The position numbers were made by a program, and so were the translations under genes. A stretch of DNA of 7,166 bases, taken from the NCBI GenBank assembly GCA_020024395.1, contig JAHHTV010000077.1:1-7166 (forward strand), written 5' to 3'. Each line of letters opens with the position of its first letter. Within the stretch, counting starts at the first letter, position 1. Below are positions 1 to 6,705 of the stretch, piece after piece. Origin of the DNA: Anaerotignum sp. (GTDB lineage: Bacteria > Bacillota > Clostridia > Lachnospirales > Anaerotignaceae). The notes beneath the pieces were generated by a model. That model was not told the DNA's origin, did not search any database, and saw nothing but the letters and a program-made list of their open reading frames with translations.

Positions 1-282
1 GGTATGATGCCTGAAATTCGCAGTGCGATGAAACAAATGTTTCGTTTTTTGGTGGAACATTGGAACCGTTGCGATGGGGGTAACAGAAATTGGAAAGATA
101 TACAAATTACATTGAATACAAGCGGCGTGACAGATGAATGGCAAGCAGTACAGATGATACAAGCGTCGAAAGGAATTGTGAGTGAAAAAACGTTGTTGGG
201 GAAACACCCTTTTGTAGAAGATGTGAATTATGAAATGGAACAATTAAAGTTGGAGCGAAAGGAGAAAGTGACAGAAATATGA
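1..282 (+). CDS. Phage portal protein, C-terminal fragment (SPP1 gp6-like)
   Basis: This is the last 93 or so codons of a portal protein; the reading frame is open at the left edge and the gene begins outside the window. Portal proteins form the dodecameric ring at one capsid vertex through which DNA is packaged and ejected, and onto which the neck is built. The visible tail carries the element typical of SPP1 gp6-type portals: S-KGIVSEKTLLGKHPFVED at about residues 55-73, followed by an acidic helix with E and K repeats (NYEMEQLKLERKEK). The preceding part (W-x-D-I-x-I-T-L-N) resembles the beta strand in which these proteins discuss 'mode of binding' around the clip/stem. The stop overlaps the scaffold start by 4 bases (ATGA), suggesting translational coupling. 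Family recognised from pattern memory, not a search; the fragment is short. Confidence 0.8.
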   Translation, partial: GMMPEIRSAMKQMFRFLVEHWNRCDGGNRNWKDIQITLNTSGVTDEWQAVQMIQASKGIVSEKTLLGKHPFVEDVNYEMEQLKLERKEKVTEI

Positions 283-695
283 AAAAAGAATTGGAGCAAT
301 GGTTGGCAGATTTGGCAAAAAAACAACCAAAAATAGCAGAAGAAGCAGAAGCGTTTTTTGGGGAATGGGAAGAAGATAACAGAAAACTGACAGAACAAAA
401 AACAATGGCAGAACAAGCACTACAACAAGCAAAATTGGTTGCAGCAGCAGAAAAAGCTGTTTTGGAGGCAGGCGGCAAAAATGCAAAAGCGATACTGGCT
501 TTGGCAGATTGGGAAGATTTGAAACTGGATAAAAAAGGCAATGTACAAGGTCTGGATTTGGAAAGTATCAAAGAAGAAGCACCATATTTATTTAAGGAAA
601 AAGAAGAAAAAATGGTGGGGACTGGTTTTCGAAAAACAAGTAGTAGAAAAAAAGAAAATGTTAGTGAAACATTTAAACAAGCATTGAGAAGATAA
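279..695 (+). CDS. Phage scaffold protein (GP20-like minor structural family)
   Basis: A 138-residue, highly charged protein expected to act as the internal scaffold on which capsid subunits assemble and which then leaves or is degraded. Residues about 1-65 are rich in E, K, Q and A and should form a long helix or coiled coil. Residues about 65-106 hold the most recognisable GP20-family stretch: an alanine-rich helix (AVLEAGGKNAKAILALADW) followed by a K-LD---G-V-GLD pattern and an E-APYLF motif at about 101-106. The C-terminus (about 117-138) is basic, with RK, RKK and RR, as expected for the capsid-binding tail of a scaffold. It lies directly between portal and capsid genes and starts inside the portal stop codon; an AAAGGAG lies at 258-264, rather far from the ATG. 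It is shorter than many GP20 members, which often run to 170-200 residues. Confidence 0.78.
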   Translation: MKKELEQWLADLAKKQPKIAEEAEAFFGEWEEDNRKLTEQKTMAEQALQQAKLVAAAEKAVLEAGGKNAKAILALADWEDLKLDKKGNVQGLDLESIKEEAPYLFKEKEEKMVGTGFRKTSSRKKENVSETFKQALRR

Positions 696-711
696 AGGGG
701 GATTTTGAGAG

Positions 712-1635
712 ATGAGTATCAATACATTGGAATATGCAGCGATTTTTATGAAAGAATTGGACAGCCAAATGGTGGAATGCTCTACCACAGGTTGGATGGA
801 AGATAATGGTAGACAGGTGCAGTACAGCGGCGGTGCAGAAGTGAAAATTCCAAAAATGGAAATGAGTGGTTTGGGAAATTATGACAGAGATAGTGGTTTT
901 GCAACTGGTAATGTGACGGTGAATTATGAAACAAAAAAAATGACACAAGATAGAGGTAGAGCATTTCAGGTGGATGCAATGGATGTAGATGAAACAAATT
1001 TTGCTGCGGTTGCAGGGAATGTGATGGGAGAATTTCAAAGAACAAAAGTAATTCCTGAAATTGACGCATATCGTTACAGCAAAATTGTGGAATTGGCAAC
1101 AACAAAAAATAGAAAGAAAACATATGCACCTACAAAAGAAACCATACTGGAAACACTGCTGGCAGATTTGACAGAGGTGCGTGACAAAGTGGGCGATGGA
1201 GAAGATATTGTGATTACGATGTCAGCAAAAACAGCAGGTATGCTGGATTTGGCGAAAGGCAACACACAGATGATACAAAGTGGTGAGTTTTCACAAGGAA
1301 ATGTGACATTGAAAGTGAAGGAAATCGATAATTGTCCAGTTATTCGTGTGCCTTCTGTGCGTTTTCAATCGAAATATGAATTTTATGATGGTGTGACAGG
1401 CGGCAAAGAAAGCGGCGGTTTTGTTGCGGCTGGTGATGCAAAGCAAATTAACTGGATTATTGCTGTGCGTCATGCACCGATTGCAGTTTCTAAAACAGAT
1501 GTGACACGTATTTTTGACCCGATGACAAATCAAAATGCAAATGCATGGAAAATTGATTATAGAAAATATCACGATATTTGGATTACAGATAATGGTATGG
1601 AAGGGATTTTGGTAAGTGTGAACGATGGGGCGTGA
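712..1635 (+). CDS. Major capsid protein
   Basis: A 307-residue protein that should form the icosahedral shell. Seen in the sequence: a polar N-terminus without signal peptide; a strand KIPKMEMSGLGNYDRDSGF (about 45-63); the motif TQDRGRAFQVDAMDVDETN (about 78-96), very characteristic of a Clostridia prophage capsid family; a helix with RTKVIPEIDAYR (about 110-121) that matches the capsid spine helix of HK97-fold proteins; and a C-terminal half with IVITMSAKT and WIIAVRHAPIAVSKTDVTRIFDP. There is no obvious N-terminal delta domain, and no prohead protease gene is present in the window, so assembly probably depends on the separate scaffold just upstream. The ATG at 712 follows AAAGGGGG at 694-701. 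High production would be expected, and the gene is placed as in SPP1- and PBSX-like heads (scaffold, then capsid). Confidence 0.9.
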   Translation: MSINTLEYAAIFMKELDSQMVECSTTGWMEDNGRQVQYSGGAEVKIPKMEMSGLGNYDRDSGFATGNVTVNYETKKMTQDRGRAFQVDAMDVDETNFAAVAGNVMGEFQRTKVIPEIDAYRYSKIVELATTKNRKKTYAPTKETILETLLADLTEVRDKVGDGEDIVITMSAKTAGMLDLAKGNTQMIQSGEFSQGNVTLKVKEIDNCPVIRVPSVRFQSKYEFYDGVTGGKESGGFVAAGDAKQINWIIAVRHAPIAVSKTDVTRIFDPMTNQNANAWKIDYRKYHDIWITDNGMEGILVSVNDGA

Positions 1636-1640
1636 GTTGT

Positions 1641-1946
1641 ATGAATTTAGAAGAAATGATATTGCAACAAATGCAAAAACTGCGGCAAGAGGCGGAAGAA
1701 ACCGCCCTTGCATTTGCAGCAAAAAGAAGTTTGGAAATGGCTTTGACATATTGTAACAAAAAAGCGTTGCCAGAAGATGTGGTTGGTGTGTGTGTGGAAA
1801 TGGGATTGCAGTTATATGATGGCTGGCAAGGAGAAAATATACAAAAAATACAGACAGGCAATGTTGCTGTGACATTTACAGAACAACCAGAATTGCAAAA
1901 AAAATGGAAAGAAGAATTGCAGCGGTTTCGGGAGGTACATTGGTGA
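1641..1946 (+). CDS. Head-tail connector (adaptor) protein
   Basis: A 101-residue, mostly helical protein directly after the capsid gene, the usual place of the gp15/gp6-type adaptor that binds under the portal ring. Features visible: an amphipathic start rich in E and Q, a central ALTYCNKKALPEDVVGVCVEMGLQLYDGW stretch split by the LPEDVV turn (about residues 36-58), and a GNVAVTFTE beta segment (about 67-75) that resembles the short beta hairpin of connector family proteins. I place the start at ATG 1641, with GGGG at 1627-1630 as a weak ribosome binding site; an in-frame GTG at 1632, overlapping the capsid stop, would add three residues but has no usable spacing. The stop overlaps the next start by one base (TGATG). 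Function is inferred from gene order and overall pattern; identity of the exact family is not certain. Confidence 0.65.
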   Translation: MNLEEMILQQMQKLRQEAEETALAFAAKRSLEMALTYCNKKALPEDVVGVCVEMGLQLYDGWQGENIQKIQTGNVAVTFTEQPELQKKWKEELQRFREVHW

Positions 1947-2305
1947 TGGGAACATGGGAATGTGCAAAAAATGCAGTGCAAAAACGAATGACAGATAAAT
2001 GCGTTTTTACAGAAATGGAAGAACAAACAACTGCATGGGGCGAAACAAAAATGATGCCAAAGGAACAAACAGAAACGATATGTAAAATGATACATATGAA
2101 ACAGGATATGCAGAAAAATGGTTTGATTTGGGAAAACAGACAAAAAGCAGTGTTGTTATATCCTGTGGAAATGGATATACCAAAAGGCAGTTTGGCAAGT
2201 GTTGAAACAGAAAATGGTATGCGATATGAAGGGAAAATAGGCGAAAGTATAGCATTTGTTACACACAAAGAGGCAGACTGGAAACAAACTGAAGTGTTTG
2301 GGTGA
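1946..2305 (+). CDS. Putative head-closure (stopper) protein
   Basis: A 119-residue protein between connector and tail terminator, where phages carry the head-closure or stopper protein that seals the portal channel and gives the tail a docking surface. The second half supports this: KAVLLYPVEMDIPKGS (about residues 68-83) resembles the 'lfl.pdveIPpGs' strand found in gp16/XkdH-like stopper proteins, followed by a strand ending Y-GKIGESIAFVTHKE (about 92-109), reminiscent of the conserved Y-THQE end in Clostridia homologues. I choose ATG 1946, which follows GGAGGT (1931-1936) at 9 bases and overlaps the previous stop; GTG 1943 is a close alternative with 6-base spacing. An ATG at 1904 gives a longer frame but would lie deep in the upstream gene without a ribosome binding site. 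The N-terminal half is not recognised. Confidence 0.55.
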   Translation: MGTWECAKNAVQKRMTDKCVFTEMEEQTTAWGETKMMPKEQTETICKMIHMKQDMQKNGLIWENRQKAVLLYPVEMDIPKGSLASVETENGMRYEGKIGESIAFVTHKEADWKQTEVFG

Positions 2306-2318
2306 AAAGAGGTGCAAA

Positions 2319-2690
2319 ATGATGGAGATGGAACAAACAAGTATACAAAATTTGCTGAAACAAGCAGTTTGTAAAGTGTTACATCAGATGTTTGCGATAC
2401 CTATTTACATGGAAGAAGTGCCACAAAAAGCAAAAGTGCCATGTTTTTGTGTGATGGTGAAAGAAACAAAAAAACAACCACTTTTGGGTAGACGGTTTTG
2501 GGTGGATAGTTGTATTTGTGTGGAATATCGAGCAGATGCAGAAAAACAGAAAATGGTTTCTGATGTGGGAGAACGATTGTATGATGTGCTTTGGTTTGTG
2601 GAAGATGTGGAACAGTTTCAAGGCAGAAATATGACACACAAACAAACAGAATATGGTTTGCAGTTTGAGGTGTGGTATGGATATGGTTAG
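2319..2690 (+). CDS. Phage tail terminator family protein (DUF6838-like)
   Basis: A 123-residue protein that probably caps the end of the tail tube and sheath and joins the tail to the neck. The pattern fits tail terminator proteins of the DUF6838 type: an N-terminal helix (IQNLLKQAVCKVL), then IPIYMEEVPQKAKVPCFCV (about residues 27-45) with the typical I-Y-E-V-Q---PCF, then a long basic-to-aromatic strand (GRRFWVDSCICVEY), a helix with V-ERLYDVLWFVE and a final beta strand GLQFEVWYGYG. Start is one of two adjacent ATGs, 2319 or 2322; AGAGGTG at 2308-2314 spaces better with 2322. An ATG at 2256 lies inside the upstream gene and is unlikely. The protein has an unusual number of cysteines for a phage neck protein, including CFC and CIC; no metal-binding role is implied by the spacing alone. 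Confidence 0.7.
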   Translation: MMEMEQTSIQNLLKQAVCKVLHQMFAIPIYMEEVPQKAKVPCFCVMVKETKKQPLLGRRFWVDSCICVEYRADAEKQKMVSDVGERLYDVLWFVEDVEQFQGRNMTHKQTEYGLQFEVWYGYG

Positions 2691-2748
2691 GTATGGCAAG
2701 AAGATGATGTGTTGATGGGACATTTGGCTTACAAAGGAGGTACAGATT
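2691..2748 (+). promoter_or_regulatory. Short gap carrying a strong RBS for a TTG-started gene
   Basis: This 58-base gap follows the tail terminator stop. It contains AAAGGAGGT at 2733-2741, a near-perfect anti-16S match, placed 7 bases before TTG 2749. No ATG sits at a suitable distance in the open frame downstream, so the site decides the unusual start of the next gene. No inverted repeat with a T run and no promoter-like pair was seen here. Confidence 0.75.
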
Positions 2749-2919
2749 TTGCAGAAGAAAACAACATTTGAAAAAACACAATTTTTACAAAGTAAAACAT
2801 GGGCGTATTCTCATGATTTGACAGATGCGGTGTTGGAGGACAACAAACAATATACAAAAGAAGAAGCAAAAGAAGCGATTGAAACATATTTGAACAGTAA
2901 ACAAAAAGGAGGAATGTAA
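2749..2919 (+). CDS. Small protein upstream of the sheath gene (YqzN/YkzM position), TTG start
   Basis: A 56-residue protein read from TTG: N-terminus MQKKTTFEKTQFLQSKTW, then DLTDAVLEDNKQYTKEEAKE and a helix ending in KQKGGM. The only in-frame ATG is the last sense codon, so an ATG-based gene finder would miss it. Support comes from the ideal ribosome binding site 7 bases upstream, codon use like the neighbours, filling of an otherwise empty 230-base gap, and its layout: 'F-K-Q-L-SK-(8)-D-L-AVL-D--YT-EEA---I--Y', which resembles the small proteins found just before sheath genes in many Firmicute contractile phages, at the position of yqzN (skin) and ykzM (PBSX). Its function is unknown; a role in sheath or neck assembly would be inference from position only. 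Its last codons contain the AAAGGAGG used by the sheath gene, so the two are probably coupled. Confidence 0.8.
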   Translation: MQKKTTFEKTQFLQSKTWAYSHDLTDAVLEDNKQYTKEEAKEAIETYLNSKQKGGM

Positions 2920-2920
2920 T

Positions 2921-4213
2921 ATGGCATTGGGTGGCGGTACATTTACAGTACAAAACAAAGTATTACCAGGGGCGTATATCAATTTTGTGTCAAGACCAAG
3001 AGCAATGGGTGCTTTGGGTGAAAGAGGGATTGTTTGCGTTGGTTTGGAGCTGGATTGGGGACAATCTGAAATGATGACAATAGAAGCAGGAGATTTTCAA
3101 ACAAATGCAATGGAATGGTTTGGCTATGATTATACAGCGGAAAAATTGAAAAATGTGCGTGAGTTGTTTATGGGGGCAAAAACAGCAAAAATTTTCCGTT
3201 TGAATGGTGGTACAAAAGCAACTGCAACGATAGGAGCGTTGACTGTGACAGCGAAATATGGCGGTGTGCGTGGGAATGATATTCGTATGGTTGTGGCAAA
3301 TGCAGTAGATGGTGAAGGAAAATTTGATGTGGCAACATGGATTGGCACAGAACAGGTAGATATACAAACGGTGGCAAAAGCAGAAGAATTGAAAGAAAAT
3401 AAATTTGTGACATTTCGTGGGACAGGAGCTTTGACAGTAACAGCAGCAACACCACTAGCAAATGGGACAACAACATCACCTGATGGTAGTGCATATACGA
3501 AGTTTTTGGCAGCAGCAGAAGCAGAAACATTCCATGCGCTCGTATATGGTGGCACAGATGAAGTGACAAAAAAATTGTTCGTGAGTTTTACAAAAAGATT
3601 GCGTGAAGAAGAAGGGATTAAATTTGTAACAGTATTACATGATTATCCAAAAGCAGATTACGAAGGCATAGTTTCTGTGGGAACAGCAAAAGAGCTGGTG
3701 TACTGGGTTGGCGGTATGCAAGCAGGGGCTGCTGTGAATGAAAGTTTGACAAACAGAAAATATGATGGAGAATATGTGATTTCTGCAAAAGACAGCAAAA
3801 ATAATTTCATCAAAGGGATAAGAGAAGGAAAATTCTTGTTTTATGATGATGGTGATGATGTGCGTGTATTACGTGATATTAATAGTTTTACATCATTTGT
3901 GGCAGAGAAAAATAGCGATTTTTCCTCTAATCGTGTGGTGCGTGTATTAGATGGTATTGCAAATGATGTGGCAAGAATATTTAGTCAATATTATTTGGGA
4001 AAACGTAGCAATAATGCTGATGGTAGAAATTTGTTTAAGGCAGAATTGATTGCATATCATGAACAGTTACAACAGATTGAAGCGATTGAAAACTTTAAGG
4101 CAGAAGACATTACAGTGATGCAAGGAAAAGAAAAACAAGATGTGGTTGTGTTTGAAGCGGTGCAGCCAACAGATGCAATGGAAAAATTGTATATGCAAGT
4201 GGAAGTAGTGTAA
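2921..4213 (+). CDS. Phage tail sheath protein (XkdK-like)
   Basis: A 430-residue protein that polymerises around the tail tube and contracts on infection. Diagnostic stretches: KVLPGAYINFVS at about 13-24 (N-terminal extension that links subunits); GERGIVCVGLELDWG at 33-47; the glycine-rich KYGGVRGNDIRMVV at 112-125; an inserted beta-rich protruding domain at roughly 100-200 with threonine/alanine-rich text; the classic W-GGMQAGAAVNESLTNRKYDG at 262-283; VRVLRDINSFTSF at 314-326; N-VVRVLDGIANDVARIF at 337-354; and the C-terminal DAMEKLYMQVEVV at 418-430. Size fits PBSX-type sheaths, which are slightly longer. The ATG follows AAAAAGGAGG with 8-base spacing. It shows the phage is contractile-tailed. 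Together with sheath-tube order it also rules out a siphovirus tail. It could in principle serve a tailocin, but portal, scaffold and capsid genes are present here. Confidence 0.97.
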   Translation: MALGGGTFTVQNKVLPGAYINFVSRPRAMGALGERGIVCVGLELDWGQSEMMTIEAGDFQTNAMEWFGYDYTAEKLKNVRELFMGAKTAKIFRLNGGTKATATIGALTVTAKYGGVRGNDIRMVVANAVDGEGKFDVATWIGTEQVDIQTVAKAEELKENKFVTFRGTGALTVTAATPLANGTTTSPDGSAYTKFLAAAEAETFHALVYGGTDEVTKKLFVSFTKRLREEEGIKFVTVLHDYPKADYEGIVSVGTAKELVYWVGGMQAGAAVNESLTNRKYDGEYVISAKDSKNNFIKGIREGKFLFYDDGDDVRVLRDINSFTSFVAEKNSDFSSNRVVRVLDGIANDVARIFSQYYLGKRSNNADGRNLFKAELIAYHEQLQQIEAIENFKAEDITVMQGKEKQDVVVFEAVQPTDAMEKLYMQVEVV

Positions 4214-4229
4214 ACAAAGGGGGATATAT

Positions 4230-4685
4230 ATGGGATATTTGAGAGCAAAAGATACCATAAATGGTGCATTGGGGACTTGTTATGCAAGAATTGATGGAGA
4301 ACGTCATGAATTGATGCAAGTGAAAAATGTGACTGCAAAAGTCAAAAAAACAAAAACAGAAATTCCGATTTTGGGTTTGACAGGAAAACAACATAAAAGC
4401 GGTGGTTGGGAAGGTACAGGCAAAATGACGGTGTATTATGTGTCTAGTTTATTCCGTGAGGTGATGCTGCGATATATGAAAGAGGGAATTGATACCTATT
4501 TTGAATTGATGATAACAAATGAAGACCCAACAGGTGCAACTGGAAAACAAACAGTATTACTCAAAGATGTGAATATCAATGAAATGGTGTTGACAAAATT
4601 AGATGTTGACCAATTTTCATTGGAAGAAGAACTTTCTTTCACATTTAGCGATGCAGATTTGTTGGATAAATTTGATAAATTGTGA
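4230..4685 (+). CDS. Phage tail tube protein (XkdM-like)
   Basis: A 151-residue protein forming the inner tube inside the sheath. Key stretches: AKDTINGALGTCYARIDGERHEL near the N-terminus (about 6-28), the loop GLTGKQHKSGGWEGTGKMTVYY at 49-70 (family pattern G-x-HK--G--GTG-MT-YY), then a helix FREVMLRYMKEG, and a long second half with TNEDPTGATGKQTVLLKDV (96-114) and an acidic end EEELSFTFSDADLLDKF (132-148). Length is close to PBSX XkdM (about 147). The ATG is preceded by AAAGGGGG at 4216-4223 with 6-base spacing, 16 bases after the sheath stop. Sheath then tube is the standard order in myoviruses. Confidence 0.93.
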   Translation: MGYLRAKDTINGALGTCYARIDGERHELMQVKNVTAKVKKTKTEIPILGLTGKQHKSGGWEGTGKMTVYYVSSLFREVMLRYMKEGIDTYFELMITNEDPTGATGKQTVLLKDVNINEMVLTKLDVDQFSLEEELSFTFSDADLLDKFDKL

Positions 4686-4702
4686 TAAAAAGGAGGTAGG
4701 GG

Positions 4703-5035
4703 ATGCAACAGGCGTTTTATAAACAACAGGCTATGCCTTTTAGAGAAAAAGAATATGACATTTCAAAACGGTTTCAAAAAGATGGGACACCATTATTATG
4801 GCGGTTGAAAGGAATGAGCCAGCTGGAAAATGAGGAGATTTGGAAAAAAAGCGGACAAAATCCAAAGCAATATGAAATGATGGTGTTGGCAGCGTCTGTG
4901 GTGTACCCTGATTTGAAACAAGCAGATTTACAAGACAGTTATCATGCCGTTGGTGCAGAAAATTTGCTTTCTAAAATGCTTTTGGCTGGAGAATGGGAAG
5001 TGTTGCAAGAAGCAGCAGAAGATGTGAACCGATAA
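4703..5035 (+). CDS. XkdN-like tail assembly chaperone, first copy
   Basis: A 110-residue protein directly after the tube gene, where tail assembly chaperones normally lie; these bind the tape measure protein during tail assembly and are not part of the virion. It shows the XkdN pattern: ISKRFQKDGTPLLWRLKGMS (about 20-39), then EMMVLAASVVYPDLK (58-72), LQDSYHAVGAENLLSKML (76-93) and an E-WEVL-EAA end. It has clear similarity to the second chaperone at the right end of this window. Unlike that copy, it ends without a slippery heptamer or stable stem: the stop TAA at 5033-5035 follows ordinary codons. AAAAGGAGGT at 4687-4696 gives an optimal site for ATG 4703. In PBSX the next gene is the tape measure; here it is not. 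Confidence 0.85.
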   Translation: MQQAFYKQQAMPFREKEYDISKRFQKDGTPLLWRLKGMSQLENEEIWKKSGQNPKQYEMMVLAASVVYPDLKQADLQDSYHAVGAENLLSKMLLAGEWEVLQEAAEDVNR

Positions 5036-5050
5036 GACAGGAGGGAGAAT

Positions 5051-5716
5051 GTGTACCGATTTTATTTGAAACAAGGGCAAACACAATTTTTATTTCCTGT
5101 GACACCTGCAAAATTGGAAGTGAAAACGGATAATCATAACGAAACGGTTTCAATACTACATGTGGGAGAAGTGAATATTTTGAAAGGGAGAGGATTGGAG
5201 GAAATACGCTTTACAGCGTTATTTCCCAATCGCTCTTATGGCTTTGTGCAAACAGAAAATCAATGGAAAGCACCAAGCTATTATATACAAACATTGCGAA
5301 CATTTCAAGAAGCAAAAATGCCAGTACAGTTGACGGTGTTTCGGCAGATTGCAGATGGTTCATTGCTGTTTTCTGATAACAAAGAAATGGTTTTGGAAGC
5401 GTGTACGATGACGGAAAAAGGCGGTGAGCAAGGGGATATTTGGGCGGATATTGTATTGAAAGAATACAGACGTTCTCAAAGCATTGCTTACAAGCCTTTG
5501 CCACAAAATGGCGGAAATGGCAATCAGGCAGTGCAACAAAATGTACAAAGACCAGCGAAAACACCAGACAAGACATATGAGATAAAAAAGGGCGACCGTC
5601 TGTGGAAAATTGCAAAAAAAGAATTGTGGGATGGCAGTAAATACAAAGAGATTGCCAAAAAAAATAATATTCAAAATCCATCGTTGATTTATCCTGGACA
5701 GATATTACAGCTGTAA
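5051..5716 (+). CDS. LysM-domain tail protein (XkdP-like)
   Basis: A 221-residue baseplate or tail-hub protein. The first ~140 residues have the XkdP pattern: FYLKQGQTQFLFPVTPAKLEV (about 4-24), a short VGEVNILKGRGLEEIRFTALFP (38-59), PSYYIQTLRTFQEAKMPVQL (75-94) and a strand with WADIVLKEYR (131-140). A glycine, asparagine, glutamine and proline-rich linker (about 148-173) leads to a C-terminal LysM domain at 175-221: YEIKKGDRLWKIAKKELWDG, then Y-EIAKKNNIQNP and IYPGQILQL, with the family's G-D-LW-IA, N-I-NP and PGQ residues present. LysM binds N-acetylglucosamine-containing polymers; in tails it may hold the hub to other parts or to peptidoglycan. Start is GTG 5051 with AGGAGGG at 5039-5045; the ATG at 5049 is in another frame and stops after a few codons. 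B. subtilis XkdP is of similar length (about 235). Confidence 0.9.
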   Translation: MYRFYLKQGQTQFLFPVTPAKLEVKTDNHNETVSILHVGEVNILKGRGLEEIRFTALFPNRSYGFVQTENQWKAPSYYIQTLRTFQEAKMPVQLTVFRQIADGSLLFSDNKEMVLEACTMTEKGGEQGDIWADIVLKEYRRSQSIAYKPLPQNGGNGNQAVQQNVQRPAKTPDKTYEIKKGDRLWKIAKKELWDGSKYKEIAKKNNIQNPSLIYPGQILQL

Positions 5717-5727
5717 GGGGGATTGGT

Positions 5728-6702
5728 ATGGAGATAAAATTACTTTTGGAACATAACAAGACGATATATGATGCTACGCCAATAGTGCTGGAAGGTGTGC
5801 AGCTTATACAAAGTGTTTTGATGGAAGCTGGAAAATTGGTTTTTGCTGTGAAACGTGATGGCATTGTCAATTTTGTAGAAGGGGACAAGGTACAGTTTGC
5901 AGTGGATGGCATTGTGCGGTTTTGTGGTTTTGTGATGAAAAAAGAAAGAACAGATGCACAAATGATTACTGTGACAGCATATGATATGTTGTTTTATTTG
6001 GCAAAAAATAAAGGGACATATGTATATTGGGACAAATCGGCAAAAGATGTGGTGGCAATGATTGCTGGGGAATATGGTCTGCCAACAGGTACGTTGCAAG
6101 ATACTGGTTGGAAGATACCACAAAGAATTGAACAGGGACAAACGCTTTTGGATGTGATACAGGCGGCATTGACATTGACAAAGTATGCAACAGGAAAAGA
6201 ATATTTTTTGTTTGATAGTGGGGGATTGTTGGTACTGAAAGAAAGAAAAACAATGGTAACAGAGTATATGCTGCGATGTGATGGCAGTATACAAGGGTAT
6301 TATTATGTAACAGATTTGACAAATGAAACATATAACGAAGTGCGATTATATCAGGCTGGCAGAAAAGAAGTAGAACATTTGGCTTGGGAAACAAAAAGAG
6401 AAGATAAAATAAAAGAATGGGGAAAGCTTGGATATTATGCACATGTGTCAGCTGCACTGAATGAAGCACAACTGAAAGAAATGGCAGAAAGTATATTGAA
6501 ACAAAATGGAAATATACAGAAAACGCTGGTGGTGGATAACTGCAATGGGCATGCGTATATAACGGCTGGGCAGAGCATTTATTTGGAAATTCCAGATTTG
6601 GCAGAAATCGGAATTACAAAAACTGTTTTGGTGGAAAAAAGTGTACATATATTTCGAGAAGGTATGCATCAAACAAAACTATATATCAGAGTGGAGGAAT
6701 AA
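5728..6702 (+). CDS. Baseplate hub protein (XkdQ-like)
   Basis: A 324-residue protein matching XkdQ in length (about 325 in PBSX), which belongs to the gp27/phage late control D-type hub group at the tip of the tail tube. Seen: an N-terminal beta region (IVLEGVQLIQSVLMEAGKLVF, about 19-39; VNFVEGDKVQFAVDG, 47-61; RFCGFVMKKERTDAQMITVTAYDMLFYL, 64-91), the helical block SAKDVVAMIAGEYGLPTGTL (104-123), the conserved QTLLDVIQAALTLTKYATGKEYFLFDSGG (138-166), then LVLKERK and a DLTNETYNEVRLY stretch (196-208), and a C-terminal domain with LNEAQLKEMAESIL and VDNCNGHAYITAGQSIYLEI (269-288). ATG 5728 lies 11 bases after the LysM gene stop with AAGGGGG as ribosome binding site. In PBSX the next genes are xkdR and xkdS; here an XkdN-like chaperone follows instead. 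Confidence 0.9.
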   Translation: MEIKLLLEHNKTIYDATPIVLEGVQLIQSVLMEAGKLVFAVKRDGIVNFVEGDKVQFAVDGIVRFCGFVMKKERTDAQMITVTAYDMLFYLAKNKGTYVYWDKSAKDVVAMIAGEYGLPTGTLQDTGWKIPQRIEQGQTLLDVIQAALTLTKYATGKEYFLFDSGGLLVLKERKTMVTEYMLRCDGSIQGYYYVTDLTNETYNEVRLYQAGRKEVEHLAWETKREDKIKEWGKLGYYAHVSAALNEAQLKEMAESILKQNGNIQKTLVVDNCNGHAYITAGQSIYLEIPDLAEIGITKTVLVEKSVHIFREGMHQTKLYIRVEE

Positions 6703-6705
6703 AAA

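Noticed and set aside
1904..1945. Upstream ATG extension of the stopper-like gene
   Set aside because: It sits inside the connector gene without a ribosome binding site; GGAGGT at 1931-1936 points to GTG 1943 or ATG 1946.
2256..2318. Upstream ATG extension of the tail terminator gene
   Set aside because: It would overlap the stopper-like gene by 50 bases with no ribosome binding site; AGAGGTG at 2308-2314 fits the ATG pair at 2319/2322.
2715..2771. 18-codon ATG frame overlapping the start of the small TTG gene
   Set aside because: No ribosome binding site, very short, and the strong AAAGGAGGT lies inside it and points to the TTG frame.
4841..4852. A-run in the first chaperone as a frameshift site
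   Set aside because: The codons are TGG AAA AAA AGC, which do not form an X XXY YYZ heptamer, and the site is in the middle of the gene before the conserved PDLK block.
5211..5912. Long minus-strand open frame (233 codons), and similar ones at 1291-1875, 1583-2143, 5740-6294 and 5966-6469
   Set aside because: They run opposite to well-supported phage genes, have low-complexity F, C, H, S and L-rich translations, lack ribosome binding sites and arise from scarcity of TTA, CTA and TCA on the plus strand.
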